The notes: a model not told the origin generated them from the sequence alone. DNA of 64,000 nucleotides from Nonomuraea rubra (GCF_014207985.1 NZ_JACHMI010000001.1:3083001-3147000), one strand, 5' to 3'. Numbered from the stretch's first letter, positions 16,867-26,296 are shown. Program-made: numbers and translations.

Positions 16867-17859
16867 GTGGTCACGCTTGAAGACGTCGCCAAGCAGGCGG
16901 GCGTCTCGCTCGCGACCGCCTCGCGGGTGCTCAACGGCAGCACCCGCCAGGTGGGCGCGACCCTGCGGGCGCGCGTCGAGCGGGCCGCGGACGAGCTCGG
17001 CTACCGGGCCAACATCGCCGCCCAGACGCTGGCCCGCGGGGCGAGCAACGTCATCGGCATCGTCGTGCACGACCTCACCGACCCCTACTTCGCGGCACTC
17101 GCCGACGGCGCCATGCGGGCGGCGGCCACCGAGGGTCTGCTGGTCATGGTGGGCACCACGCACCGCGACCCGGAGCAGGAGATCGCCTACCTGGCCACGC
17201 TGCACGCCCAGCGCGTGCGCGCCGTCCTGCTGGTCGGCTCCCGCGTCGCCGACCAGGGCGTCACGAAGCGCCTGCGCGAGGAGCTGGTCCGCTACCAGGC
17301 GGGCGGCGGCCGGGCGGCCTGCGTCGGCCAGGACCTGCTCGGCGTCGACACCGTCGCGCCCGCCAACAGGGAGGGCGCCGCCGAGCTGGCCAGGGCGCTG
17401 GCGGGGCTCGGCCACACGAGGTTCGCGGTCCTGGCCGGCCCGCCGCACCTGGTGACGGCGGCCGACCGGTGCGCCGGCTTCGCCGGGGCCCTGGACGAGC
17501 TCGGGCTGCCCGCCCCTCAGGTGATCCACGGCCCGTTCGACCGCGACGGCGGCTACGCGGCCGCCCAGCAGGTGGGGGACGCGACCTGCGTGTTCGCCGT
17601 CAACGACGTGATGGCGGTCGGCGCCCTGGCGGCCTACAGGGAGCGCGGGGTCAGGGTGCCGGAGGACGTCTCGGTGGCCGGTTTCGACGACATCGTCACC
17701 CTGCGTGATCACGTGCCCGCGCTGACGACCGTCCGGCTGCCGCTGAAGGACATGGGGGCGCGGGCGCTGGAGCTGGCGCTGAACGAGGACGAGCCGGTCG
17801 TGGTCGAGCAGGTCGCCGGCGAGGTCGTGCTGCGGGAGAGCGTCCGGAGAATGGCGTGA
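16867..17859 (+). CDS. LacI-family transcriptional regulator
   Basis: A 330-residue regulator. The N-terminal LacI DNA-binding domain (TLEDVAKQAGVSLATASRVL) comes directly after the start. The periplasmic-binding-protein-like sugar domain spans about 60-330, with IGIVVHDLTDPYF, and FAVNDVMAVGALAA and VSVAGFDDI near the C-terminus. I chose the GTG at 16867 because GGGAGG lies just upstream and it leaves the helix-turn-helix at the N-terminus. It is followed by a sugar isomerase/epimerase. The operator at 16843 and its perfect match at 29493 suggest it also controls the Gfo/Idh operon. Confidence 0.93.
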   Translation: MVTLEDVAKQAGVSLATASRVLNGSTRQVGATLRARVERAADELGYRANIAAQTLARGASNVIGIVVHDLTDPYFAALADGAMRAAATEGLLVMVGTTHRDPEQEIAYLATLHAQRVRAVLLVGSRVADQGVTKRLREELVRYQAGGGRAACVGQDLLGVDTVAPANREGAAELARALAGLGHTRFAVLAGPPHLVTAADRCAGFAGALDELGLPAPQVIHGPFDRDGGYAAAQQVGDATCVFAVNDVMAVGALAAYRERGVRVPEDVSVAGFDDIVTLRDHVPALTTVRLPLKDMGARALELALNEDEPVVVEQVAGEVVLRESVRRMA

Positions 17860-17919
17860 CGCCTCCGCCCGGCGTCCAGGTTCTGTTCGCCGGCCCGACG
17901 ACGTGATGTGGAGGATGGG

Positions 17920-18693
17920 TTGAAGCTGGCGGTCAGCACGCTGGGGATGCCCGGCGAAGGGCTGGACAGGGCGATCGAGATCGCGACCGGGCACGGTTGC
18001 CAGGGGCTGGAGCTGCGGCTGCACCCGGACACCGGCGTGCACGCGAGCCTGGACGCGGCGGGCCGGCGCTCGGTGCGGGAGCGCGTCGGGCGGGCGGGCC
18101 TGGAGATCTCCGCTCTGGCCGGTTACGCCGGCATCTGCGAGCCGGGCCCGGACGAGCCGGTCGTCGAGGCGCTCCTCGCCGACCTGCGGCTCGCCGCCGA
18201 CCTCGGCGCGCCCGGCGTGCGGGTGTTCCCGCGCGGCGACGACCTCGCCATCGGCGCCCGCCGCCTCAAGGCCGTCTCCGGTACGGCCGGCGACCTCGGC
18301 CGCCGCGTGCTCGTCGAGACGCACGACCGCATGGCGACCGGCGAGGCCGTGGCCGCGCTGCTCGCCGAGGCCGCCTGTCCCGGGACCACCGGTGCGATCT
18401 GGGACCTGCTGCACCCCTGGCGGCACGGCGAGCCGCCGGCGCGGACGCTGGCGGCGCTGGCGCCGTACCTGGACTACGTGCAGGTCAAGGACGCGGTCTC
18501 GGCGCAGGACACCACGCCCGTGCCCATGGGGGAGGGCTCGGTGCCGCTGGAGGAGGCGGGCGAGCTGCTGCGGGCGGCCGGGTTCGCCGGATGGGTGTCG
18601 CTGGAGTGGGAGCGCACCTGGTACCCGCAGGTGGCCCCGGTCGAGGAGATCCTGCCCGGCGCCGCCGAGTGGGTGCGGCGCTTCGCCCCCTGA
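17920..18693 (+). CDS. Sugar phosphate isomerase/epimerase (TIM barrel)
   Basis: A roughly 257-residue protein of the xylose-isomerase-like TIM-barrel family. Seen are the N-terminal LAVSTLGMPG strand, metal-binding candidates in LVETHD, GAIWDLLHPW and LDYVQVKDA, and the last-strand glutamate in VSLEWERTW. I favour TTG 17920 because GGAGG lies 5 bases upstream; GTG 17908 in the same frame has no ribosome site. It follows the LacI gene by 60 bases and is likely in its operon. A second family member lies at 26296-27162. Confidence 0.87.
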   Translation: MKLAVSTLGMPGEGLDRAIEIATGHGCQGLELRLHPDTGVHASLDAAGRRSVRERVGRAGLEISALAGYAGICEPGPDEPVVEALLADLRLAADLGAPGVRVFPRGDDLAIGARRLKAVSGTAGDLGRRVLVETHDRMATGEAVAALLAEAACPGTTGAIWDLLHPWRHGEPPARTLAALAPYLDYVQVKDAVSAQDTTPVPMGEGSVPLEEAGELLRAAGFAGWVSLEWERTWYPQVAPVEEILPGAAEWVRRFAP

Positions 18694-18742
18694 CCGTTCC
18701 CGGCCGGATGCGGCAGGTGTGGCGGGTCGCTTAGATGGGGGG

Positions 18743-19663
18743 ATGTCCGCATTTAGAAGCAAGGTGCTCGTCGTCGGCATGGACGGGCTGAGGTTCGACC
18801 GGTTGCTCGCCCTGGACGCCCCCGTCCTGGCCGGATTGAGGTCCACCGGTGCGTACGGCACCAGCAGGCTCCCGTACGGCGAAGCCGGGACCCCCCGCAC
18901 CGAGTCCCCGGGCGAGGTCGTCCCCAAGACCCCCGAGCCGGGCGACGGCGGCCGGGTGATCAGGTCGCGTACCGACTCCGGCCCCGGCTGGTCCTCGATC
19001 GCCACCGGGGCCTGGCCGGACAAGCACGGCGTCGTGGACAACGGCTTTGGAAGCCCGCAGTTCCAGAAATTTCCGGACTTCCTGACGCGGGCCAAGCGCG
19101 CCCGCCCCGGCCTGACCACCTCCGCGTTCTTCTCCTGGGCCGCCCTGGCCGAGCACGGCGCGTTCGGCCCGGCCATCGACCACCGGTTCGTGCTCGACGG
19201 GTACGCCGTCGGCTGGGCCACCGCGGACAAGCAGGTCGCCGAGGCCGCCGAGCGCCACCTGGCCGAGGACGACTCGGACGCGATCTTCGTCTACCTCGGC
19301 GACACCGACGAGGTGGCCCACGACCTCGGCCCCCACTGCCCCGAGTACGCCGCGGCGCTCCAGACCCAGGACGCCTACCTCGGCCGCCTCCTCGACACGA
19401 TCCGCGCCCGCCCCTCGTACCGGGACGAGCGCTGGACGGTGCTGGTCACGACCGACCACGGCCACGTGGACGAGGGCGGGCACGGCGGCACCTCGGACGA
19501 GGAGCGCACGGTCTTCGTGATCGCCGCCCGCCTGGGCGCGGACCTCGGCGGGCGCCCGCTCGACGGGCCCCGGCTGGTGGACGTGGGGCCGACGGCGCTG
19601 GCCGCGCTCGGCGTGCCGATCGACCCGGATTGGGACCTGGACGGCGCCCCGCTGGACCTCTGA
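18743..19663 (+). CDS. Alkaline-phosphatase-superfamily phosphodiesterase
   Basis: A 306-residue protein of the type I phosphodiesterase/nucleotide pyrophosphatase family. The N-terminal metal site is VVGMDGLRFD. The nucleophile region is SGPGWSSIATG, and further metal ligands are in GDTDEVAHDLG and TTDHGHVDEGGHGG. No signal peptide is visible, so a cytoplasmic role is likely. The ATG at 18743 is preceded by a G-rich run. The segment at about 45-75 is a charged, proline-rich insertion. Substrate is unknown. Confidence 0.85.
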   Translation: MSAFRSKVLVVGMDGLRFDRLLALDAPVLAGLRSTGAYGTSRLPYGEAGTPRTESPGEVVPKTPEPGDGGRVIRSRTDSGPGWSSIATGAWPDKHGVVDNGFGSPQFQKFPDFLTRAKRARPGLTTSAFFSWAALAEHGAFGPAIDHRFVLDGYAVGWATADKQVAEAAERHLAEDDSDAIFVYLGDTDEVAHDLGPHCPEYAAALQTQDAYLGRLLDTIRARPSYRDERWTVLVTTDHGHVDEGGHGGTSDEERTVFVIAARLGADLGGRPLDGPRLVDVGPTALAALGVPIDPDWDLDGAPLDL

Positions 19664-19738
19664 TTCATCAGGTGTTGAATTTTTGTCTGGATCGCGGAAC
19701 ACTGGGAGACAGGACGCTGAACGGCAGGAGTACGCACC

Positions 19739-22324
19739 ATGAAGACGGCCCTGGACTTCTCCGAGATCGACGCGGGAATGCTCGCCGAGGCCGGCGGCAA
19801 GGCGGCCAACCTCGGCGAGCTGACCAGGGCCGGCCTGCCGGTGCCGCCGGGCTGGGTGCTCACCACGGACGCCTACCGGCAGGTCGCGCAGGGCCTGCGC
19901 ATCGAGGGTGAGGCCGGCGGCGACGGGCTGGCCGAGCGGGCCAGGCGGCACCTCATGGAGGCGCCGGTGCCGGACGCCGTGCGGGAGGAGATCGTGAAGG
20001 CGTACGAGGCGCTCGGCCACGACGTGCCCGTGGCCGTGCGCTCCTCCGCCACCGCCGAGGACCTGCCGTTCGCCAGCTTCGCCGGCCAGCAGGACACGTT
20101 CCTGAACGTGGTGGGCACGCAGGAGGTGCTGCTGGCCGTACGCAAGTGCTGGGCCTCGCTCTGGACCGACCGGGCCGTCGCCTACCGCGAGTCGAACGGC
20201 ATCGACCACGCCGCCGTCCGGCTCGCCGTGGTCGTCCAGGTGATGGTGGACGCCCGGGTGGCGGGCGTGATGTTCACCGCCAACCCGGTGACGGGCAGGC
20301 GGCGCGAGAGCGTGATCGACGCGAGCCCCGGGCTCGGCGAGGCCGTCGTCTCCGGCGCGGTGAACCCCGACCGCTTCCGCGTCCACGACGGCCGGATCCT
20401 CGAACGCCACGCGGGCGACAAGCGGCTGGCCATCCGCCCCCTGCCCGGCGGCGGAACCGAACGCGTCGAGACCGGCGGCCAGGGCCTCTGCCTGACCGAC
20501 GACGAGGTACGCGAGCTGGCCGGCCTCGGCGCCCGCGTCGAGGCCCACTACGGCGCCCCGCAGGACACCGAATGGGCCATCGACCACGACGGCACGCTCT
20601 GGCTCACCCAGGCCAGGCCGATCACCACGCTCTACCCGCTGCCCGAGCCCACCAGGCCGGGCCTGCGGGTGTACTTCTCGGTCAACGTCGTCCAGGGCGT
20701 CATGGGGCCGCTGACCCCGATGGGGCAGTCGGCGTTCCGGGTGATCAGCGGGGGCGGCGCCGGCCTGGCCGGCCACCGGCCCGCCGACCCTCTCGGCGGG
20801 GCCGGCTTCGTGACGGTCTCGGGGGAGCGGCTCTGGCTCGACCTCACCACCGCCGTGCGCAGCCGCCCGGGCCGCGCGATCCTCCCGCGCATGCTGGCGC
20901 TCGGCGAGGCCCGCGCCGTGAGCGTCGTCGAAGGGCTCTTCGAGGACCCGCGCCTGGCTCCGGCGCACACGTCCCTGCGGCCCTTCCTGCGGGGATTCGC
21001 CAGGTTCGCCGGCAACCTCCGCCTGCCAAGCCGCGTCCTGACGGCCCTCACCAGGCCGGACAGGGCCGTGGCCGCCACCGTGCGGACCGGCGAGGTGCTG
21101 GACGCCAGGCTCAGGGTGCCCGCCTCCGCGACGCCCGAACAGCGCCTGGACCACGCCGAACGGGTCCTGGCCGGCACCTTCCCGCTGATCATCTCGATCA
21201 TGCCGAACGTGATCACCGGCTACGCCCTGTTCGCGCTGGCCTCCAGGCTCTCCGGCGTGCCCGTGCCCGAGATGAGCGACGTGCTGCGGAGCCTGCCCCA
21301 CAACCCGACCACCGAGATGGACCTGGCGCTGTGGGAGCTGGCCACCCGCATCGAGCCGGAGCCGTTCAGGGCGCTGTCCGTGCCCGAGCTGGTCGCCCGC
21401 TACCGCGCGGGCGGGCTCCCGCCGGTCGCCCAGCGCGAGATCACCGCGTTCCTGGACGAGTACGGCCACCGCGGCATCGCCGAGATCGACCTGGGCGTGC
21501 CGCGCTGGTCGGAGGAGCCCGGCCACATCCTCGGCGTGCTGGCCAACTACCTGCGCCTGGACCAGGGGCTGGCCCCCTCCGAGCAGTTCGCCGACGGGGT
21601 CAGGCAGGCGCGCGCGACGATCGCGCACGTGGCGGCCCGCGCCCGGCTCAGGGGCCGGTGGCGGGCCGCCGTCGTGCGCTTCGGCCTCGGCCGCACCCGC
21701 CGGTACGCCGGGCTGCGCGAGCTGCCCAAGTTCTACCTGGTCAAGACGCTCGCGGCGGTGCGGCGCAGCCTGCTCGTGGTGGGCGAGCACCTGGTGGGCC
21801 TGGGCGTGCTGGACGCGGCCGGGGACGTGTTCTTCCTGGACCTGCGGGAGACCAGGGCCGCGCTCGCGGGCGGCGACCTGCGGGAGCTGGTGGCCGGGCG
21901 GCGCGCCACGTACGAGCGGGAGCGGCGCCGCAGGCACGTCCCCCGGGTGCTGCTCTCCGACGGCACCGAACCCGAGGCCCTCCAGGAGCCCCCGGCGGAC
22001 GGCGCGCTCACCGGCACCGCCGCCTCGCCCGGCACGGTCACGGGCGTGGCCAGGGTGGTGCTCGACCCGATCGGCGCCCACCTGGAGCCGGGCGAGATCC
22101 TCGTCTGCCCCTCCACGGACCCGGGCTGGACGCCGCTGTTCCTGACGGCGGGCGGCCTGGTGATGGAGATGGGCGGCGCGATGTCGCACGGCGCGGTGGT
22201 GGCCAGGGAGTACGGCATCCCCGCCGTCGTCGGCGTGCCCGGCGCCACCCAGCGCATCACGTCCGGACAGGAGATCACGGTGAACGGCGCCGCCGGAACG
22301 GTGACAATCTCCGAAAAATCATGA
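19739..22324 (+). CDS. Rifampin-phosphotransferase-like / PEP-utilising dikinase
   Basis: An 861-residue protein with a PPDK-type ATP-grasp domain at about 1-310 (AGGKAANLGELTRAGLPVPPGW, AVRSSATAEDLPFASFAGQQDTF split over two motifs, LTQARPITTL), a long middle region, and a swivelling phosphohistidine domain at the very C-terminus (GGAMSHGAVVAREYG, His817). PEP synthase has its His domain in the middle followed by a PEP-binding barrel; that barrel is absent here. The order and length match rifampin phosphotransferases (about 865 residues), which phosphorylate rifamycins with ATP. Many homologues lack proven rifampin activity. AGGAG lies 8 bases before the ATG. No rifamycin-associated palindrome is visible upstream. 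Confidence 0.82.
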   Translation: MKTALDFSEIDAGMLAEAGGKAANLGELTRAGLPVPPGWVLTTDAYRQVAQGLRIEGEAGGDGLAERARRHLMEAPVPDAVREEIVKAYEALGHDVPVAVRSSATAEDLPFASFAGQQDTFLNVVGTQEVLLAVRKCWASLWTDRAVAYRESNGIDHAAVRLAVVVQVMVDARVAGVMFTANPVTGRRRESVIDASPGLGEAVVSGAVNPDRFRVHDGRILERHAGDKRLAIRPLPGGGTERVETGGQGLCLTDDEVRELAGLGARVEAHYGAPQDTEWAIDHDGTLWLTQARPITTLYPLPEPTRPGLRVYFSVNVVQGVMGPLTPMGQSAFRVISGGGAGLAGHRPADPLGGAGFVTVSGERLWLDLTTAVRSRPGRAILPRMLALGEARAVSVVEGLFEDPRLAPAHTSLRPFLRGFARFAGNLRLPSRVLTALTRPDRAVAATVRTGEVLDARLRVPASATPEQRLDHAERVLAGTFPLIISIMPNVITGYALFALASRLSGVPVPEMSDVLRSLPHNPTTEMDLALWELATRIEPEPFRALSVPELVARYRAGGLPPVAQREITAFLDEYGHRGIAEIDLGVPRWSEEPGHILGVLANYLRLDQGLAPSEQFADGVRQARATIAHVAARARLRGRWRAAVVRFGLGRTRRYAGLRELPKFYLVKTLAAVRRSLLVVGEHLVGLGVLDAAGDVFFLDLRETRAALAGGDLRELVAGRRATYERERRRRHVPRVLLSDGTEPEALQEPPADGALTGTAASPGTVTGVARVVLDPIGAHLEPGEILVCPSTDPGWTPLFLTAGGLVMEMGGAMSHGAVVAREYGIPAVVGVPGATQRITSGQEITVNGAAGTVTISEKS

Positions 22325-22376
22325 CAAATCGCCAGAAGCCAGGCGCTGGCGTGAGCCGCGGCGCTAACGTGATCAT

Positions 22377-22991
22377 GTGTCAGTGCCGTACTGGAACCAC
22401 AACGTCCACTACCAGCGCCTGGTCCTGCAGCTCATGCCCGCGGGCTGCCAGCGGGCACTCGACCTGGGCTGCGGCGACGGGCTGCTGGCGAGCAAGCTGG
22501 CCACCCGGGCCGCCCACGTCACCGCCGCCGACCGCGCCCCCGAGGCGGTCGCCATGGCCTGCGAGCGCCACGGCGGCCTGGACAACGTCGAGTTCGTCAC
22601 GGCCGACTACCTCGACGACCCGCGCGGCCTGCTCCCCGAGGGCAAGTACGACTTCGTCAGCGCCGTCGCCGTCATCCACCACGCCGACTTCACCGAGGCC
22701 GCCGGGGCGCTGACCCGCCTGCTCGCCCCGGGCGGCCGGCTGGTGGTGGTCGGCCTGGCCAGGAACCGCTCGCCGCTCGACTGGATCATCAGCGGCGCCG
22801 GCCAGGTCGCCTCCCGCGCGCTGCGCCTGCGCCACGGCCCCAAGACCGGCCCCGGCAGGGCCGTGCCCGCCATGGACCCCGTCCTGTCCTGGGGCGAGAC
22901 CGGCCGGCTGGCCCGCCGGGTGCTGCCGGGATGCCGGTTCCGCCGCCTGCTGCTGCGCCGCTACCTGCTGGTCTGGGACAAACCCGCCTGA
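22377..22991 (+). CDS. Class I SAM-dependent methyltransferase
   Basis: A 204-residue methyltransferase with the SAM motif I ALDLGCGDGLLASKL at about residues 26-40, motif II acid in VTAADRAPEA, and motif IV DFVSAVAVIHH. The family resembles small UbiE/BioC-like enzymes. The GTG at 22377 has no ribosome site and may be leaderless. It follows the dikinase by 52 bases on the same strand. The methyl acceptor is unknown. Confidence 0.85.
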   Translation: MSVPYWNHNVHYQRLVLQLMPAGCQRALDLGCGDGLLASKLATRAAHVTAADRAPEAVAMACERHGGLDNVEFVTADYLDDPRGLLPEGKYDFVSAVAVIHHADFTEAAGALTRLLAPGGRLVVVGLARNRSPLDWIISGAGQVASRALRLRHGPKTGPGRAVPAMDPVLSWGETGRLARRVLPGCRFRRLLLRRYLLVWDKPA

Positions 22992-23074
22992 TGGGGCCCA
23001 TCCTCCGGAAGGAGGATGCCGCGCGCACGATCGGGCGATGCCGCGCGAAGCCGCCTCCCGCGAGGCTCGGAAGC

Positions 23075-23788
23075 ATGACGGTGATCGAGGTCGAGGACCT
23101 CCACAAGACATACGGCCACAACCGCGCCGTGGACGGCGTCTCGTTCAGGGTGGACAAGGGCGAGACGTTCGGCGTGCTCGGCCACAACGGCGCGGGCAAG
23201 ACCACCACGGTGGAATGCCTGTCCGGCCTGCGCAAGCCGGACTCCGGCACCGTGCGCGTGTTCGCTCAGGACCCCGCCCGCCGCCGCCGGGCCCTGGCCC
23301 AGCGCATGGGCGTGCAGCTCCAGGAGGGCGAGCTGCCCGACCGGCTCAAGGTGGCGGAGGCCATGCGGCTGTTCGCCGCCCTGTACGACCGGCCGGACGA
23401 CTGGAAGGCGGTGCTGCAGCGCTGGGACCTCGGCCCCATCGCGGCCAAGGCGTACGGCGACCTGTCCGGTGGCCAGAAGCAGCGGCTCAAGCTGGCCCTG
23501 GCCCTGGTCGGCGGGCCGGAGCTGGTGGTGCTCGACGAGCTGACCACCGGCCTCGACCCGGTGGCCCGCCGCGAGACGTGGACGCTCGTCGGCGACCTCA
23601 AGGCGGCCGGCACCACGGTGGTGCTCGTGAGCCACTACATGGACGAGGCCGAGGAGCTGTGCGACCGGGTGGCCGTGTTCCGCAAGGGCAGGATCGTGGC
23701 GCTCGGCAGCCCGCGCGAGCTGACCGGCCGCACCGGGACGGACTCCCTGGAGAACGCGTACCTGGCGCTGGCGGAGGAGGGCCGATGA
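23075..23788 (+). CDS. ABC transporter ATP-binding protein
   Basis: A 237-residue nucleotide-binding subunit of an ABC-2 type exporter. Motifs: Walker A GHNGAGKTT, Q-loop region VQLQEG, signature LSGGQKQR, Walker B LVVLDELTTGLDP and the switch His in LVSHYMDE. CGGAAG precedes the ATG at 23075. It overlaps the permease start by ATGA and is followed by a two-component system, an arrangement common for drug or antimicrobial-peptide export. Confidence 0.93.
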   Translation: MTVIEVEDLHKTYGHNRAVDGVSFRVDKGETFGVLGHNGAGKTTTVECLSGLRKPDSGTVRVFAQDPARRRRALAQRMGVQLQEGELPDRLKVAEAMRLFAALYDRPDDWKAVLQRWDLGPIAAKAYGDLSGGQKQRLKLALALVGGPELVVLDELTTGLDPVARRETWTLVGDLKAAGTTVVLVSHYMDEAEELCDRVAVFRKGRIVALGSPRELTGRTGTDSLENAYLALAEEGR

Positions 23789-24483
23789 AGGCGTTCACGC
23801 ACCTGTCGGCGTCGGAGCTGCGGCTGCTGTCGAGGGACCCGGGCACCCTGTTCTTCATGGTCGCCTTCCCGGCCATGCTGCTGCTCCTGAACGGGAGCAA
23901 CGACAACCTCGAGGTCTTCGTGCCCGGCTACCTGGCGATGGTCCTGGCCATCGGCGGCGTCTCCACGCTGCCCGGCGTCATGGCGAGCTACCGCGAGCGC
24001 AAGGTGCTGCGCCGCATGGCCACCACCCCCGTCTCGCCGTTCCTGCTGCTCACCGCCCAGATCGCGGCCCAGCTCGTGATGGCGCTCGCGGGGGCCGCCA
24101 TCCTCATCGGGGTGGCGGTGCTCGGGTTCAGGGTGGCGCTGCCCACGCATCCGGCCGCGCTGCTGCTGTCCTTCGTGCTGTGCGCGCTCATGTGTTACGC
24201 CATCGGCTTCGTGCTGGCCGCCCTCGCACCCCGCGCCAGGACGGCGGACCTGATGGGCCTGCTCGTCATGTTCCCGATGATCTTCCTCGCGGGTGCGGCC
24301 ATCCCGCGCGAGGGCCTGCCGGGCGAGCTGCGCGAGATCGGCGAGTACCTGCCCCTCACCCACGCCGTCACCGTGCTGCGGGAGAGCTGGTTCGGCGTCC
24401 CCTCGGCGATGCCCTTCCTCATCGTTTCGGCGATAATCGTGCTCGGCACCGCCATCGCGGTCGCGCTGTTCCGCTGGGAGTGA
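23785..24483 (+). CDS. ABC-2 type transporter permease
   Basis: A 232-residue membrane subunit with about six helices and the ABC-2 pattern: an N-terminal helix, a cytoplasmic YRERKVLRRMATTPVSPF stretch that contacts the ATPase, and the later IFLAGAAIPREGLP segment. It partners the preceding ATPase through a 4-base overlap. Export of a hydrophobic compound is the family expectation. The sensor kinase gene starts 8 bases downstream. Confidence 0.92.
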   Translation: MKAFTHLSASELRLLSRDPGTLFFMVAFPAMLLLLNGSNDNLEVFVPGYLAMVLAIGGVSTLPGVMASYRERKVLRRMATTPVSPFLLLTAQIAAQLVMALAGAAILIGVAVLGFRVALPTHPAALLLSFVLCALMCYAIGFVLAALAPRARTADLMGLLVMFPMIFLAGAAIPREGLPGELREIGEYLPLTHAVTVLRESWFGVPSAMPFLIVSAIIVLGTAIAVALFRWE

Positions 24484-24490
24484 TCGGACG

Positions 24491-25579
24491 TTGGACGAGG
24501 CAGGCTGGCCCCGGGTCTTCCACCTGCTCTTCTACACCTGCCTCGCGATGGCGGCCACGATCGCGGCCCTGCGGGACGGCCTGGATGTCGCCGCGCTCAC
24601 GCTGACGGCGCTCATGGCGGGCTGGTACGCGTTCTTCATCGTCCGCAAGCCCGCGCATCTCGAACGCCTCAACCCCATGGCCCTGCACTTCCTGGTGCTG
24701 ACCGGGCTGAACTGCGCCCTCGTCATGGCCAACTCCGCCTACCAGTCGATGGTGTACGGCATGGTCGCGCTGCCCTACCTGCTGCTGCCCGGTGTCTGGG
24801 GCTACGCCGGAGCCGTGCTGCTCGTCCTGTCGAGCGTCGCCGCGACCGGAGCGTTCCAGGCCATCCCGGAGGACCCGTCCCTGCTGGCGTTCGTCGTGGG
24901 CAACATGGCGCTGACGCTCATCATGGGGCTCTTCACGAAGGACCTCGTACGGCACAGCGAGCAGAGCCGGATCGTGGGCGCGCTGGAGGAGCGGGCCAGG
25001 CTCGCCAGGGAGATCCACGACACCCTCGCCCAGGGGTTCAGCGGCATCATCGCCCAGCTCGAAGCGGCCGAGCAGGGCGGCGACGACCCCGAGGCGGTAC
25101 GCAAGCGCATCGCCCAGGCCAAGCAGCTGGCCCGCGACAGCCTCAAGGAGGCCAGGCGCTCGGTCGACGCGCTGCGCCCCGAGCCGCTGGAGCGGGCCCC
25201 GCTGCACGAGGCGCTGAAGGGCGTGGCCGAGCGCTGGTCGGCGGCGACCGGCGTGACGGCGACCGTCTCGGTGGACGGCGAGCCGCGGCGGCTGCCCGAG
25301 GACGTGGAGGCCACGCTGCTGCGCGCCGCCCAGGAGGGCCTGGCGAACGTGGCCAAGCACGCCAGGGCCGGCCGTGCCGTCCTGACGCTGTCGTACATGG
25401 AGGAGGAGGTCACCCTGGACGTGCTCGACGACGGCGCGGGCTTCGACCCGGCCGGCACGGGAGGCGGCTACGGGCTGGTCGCGATGCGCGAGCGGGCCGC
25501 GCGCTCCGGCGGCACCGTCACCGTGGAGTCGGCGCTGGGAGAGGGGACCGCGTTGTGCGTGAGCATCCCCTGCGCCTGA
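24491..25579 (+). CDS. Sensor histidine kinase (NarL type)
   Basis: A 362-residue membrane kinase. The N-terminal third has about five or six hydrophobic segments (residues 10-150) and no large extracellular domain, so sensing is likely within the membrane. The HisKA_3 box REIHDTLAQGF (about 174-184) carries the phosphorylated His. The HATPase domain follows with QEGLANVAKHA (N-box) and DDGAGFDP. The TTG start is 8 bases after the permease stop. It pairs with the overlapping response regulator and probably controls the ABC exporter. Confidence 0.91.
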   Translation: MDEAGWPRVFHLLFYTCLAMAATIAALRDGLDVAALTLTALMAGWYAFFIVRKPAHLERLNPMALHFLVLTGLNCALVMANSAYQSMVYGMVALPYLLLPGVWGYAGAVLLVLSSVAATGAFQAIPEDPSLLAFVVGNMALTLIMGLFTKDLVRHSEQSRIVGALEERARLAREIHDTLAQGFSGIIAQLEAAEQGGDDPEAVRKRIAQAKQLARDSLKEARRSVDALRPEPLERAPLHEALKGVAERWSAATGVTATVSVDGEPRRLPEDVEATLLRAAQEGLANVAKHARAGRAVLTLSYMEEEVTLDVLDDGAGFDPAGTGGGYGLVAMRERAARSGGTVTVESALGEGTALCVSIPCA

Positions 25580-26184
25580 TGATCGTCGACGACCACCCCG
25601 TGGTCCGCGACGGGCTGCGCGGCATCTTCGACGGCGTGCCGGACATCGAGGTGGTGGCCGAGGCGGGCGACGGGCACGAGGCTCTCGCCCAGGCCAGGGC
25701 CGCCCGGCCGGACGTGGTGCTGATGGACCTGCGCATGCCGGGGCTCGACGGGGTCGGCGCGATCGAGCGGCTGTCCGCCGGCCATCCGGAGATCAGGGTG
25801 GTGGTGCTGACCACGTACGACACGGATGCCGACGTGTCGCGGGCGCTGGCCGCGGGGGTGGCCGGCTACCTGCTCAAGGACGCGCCGCGCGAGGAGCTGC
25901 AGGCGGCCGTGCGTACGGCGGCGGCCGGCGGCCGGGTCCTCGCCCAGCGGATCACCTCGCAGCTCATCGACGGCCTGGGCCGCAAGCCCGCGGCGGCGCC
26001 CACCCCGCGGGAGCTGGAGGTGCTCAGGCTGATCGCGCGCGGGGCCGCCAACAAGGAGGTGGCGCGGGCCCTGCTGATCAGCGAGACCACCGTGAAGACG
26101 CACCTCAAGCACGTCTTCGCCAAGCTGGGCGTGGACAACAGGGCGGCGGCCGTGGTCGCGGCGATGGAGCGACGCCTCATCTGA
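25555..26184 (+). CDS. NarL/LuxR-type response regulator
   Basis: A 209-residue regulator. The receiver domain has IVDDHPVV and the phospho-acceptor Asp in VLMDLRMPG, plus the conserved Thr and Lys (VVLTTYDTD, LLKDAP). The C-terminal LuxR helix-turn-helix is at about 145-205 (TPRELEVLRLIARG, ISETTVKTHLKHVF). Its GTG start overlaps the kinase gene by 25 bases, so the two are co-translated. Targets are unknown; the adjacent ABC genes are likely. Confidence 0.93.
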   Translation: MREHPLRLMIVDDHPVVRDGLRGIFDGVPDIEVVAEAGDGHEALAQARAARPDVVLMDLRMPGLDGVGAIERLSAGHPEIRVVVLTTYDTDADVSRALAAGVAGYLLKDAPREELQAAVRTAAAGGRVLAQRITSQLIDGLGRKPAAAPTPRELEVLRLIARGAANKEVARALLISETTVKTHLKHVFAKLGVDNRAAAVVAAMERRLI

Positions 26185-26296
26185 CGCCGCTCCGTCGCGT
26201 GCGGCGCCTCATCTGACGCCGCCCCGTCGCGTGCGGTGCCTCGTCCGACGCCGCCCCGTCGCGTGCGGCGCCTCGTCCGACGCCGGTCCGTCCCGT
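26171..26296. repeat. 32-bp tandem repeats abutting the response-regulator stop
   Basis: Three full 32-bp units start at 26183, 26215 and 26247, with a partial fourth at 26279. The tail of the unit (GCGCCTCATCT) matches the last codons of the response regulator (26171-26182), so the array looks like expanded copies of that gene's end. It runs up to the stop of the convergent isomerase gene. Confidence 0.8.

Noticed and set aside
15415..19230. A 1271-codon open frame on the minus strand
   Set aside because: It spans several well-supported plus-strand genes and has no recognisable domain; it is a GC-driven shadow.
19664..19738. Rifamycin-associated palindrome upstream of the dikinase
   Set aside because: I looked for a 19-bp inverted repeat of that type and found none in the 75 bases before the start.
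18731..22189. A 1152-codon open frame on the minus strand
   Set aside because: Antisense to the phosphodiesterase and dikinase genes, with no motif.
19739..22324. Phosphoenolpyruvate synthase
   Set aside because: The His domain is at the C-terminus and the PEP-binding barrel is missing, so the domain order does not fit.
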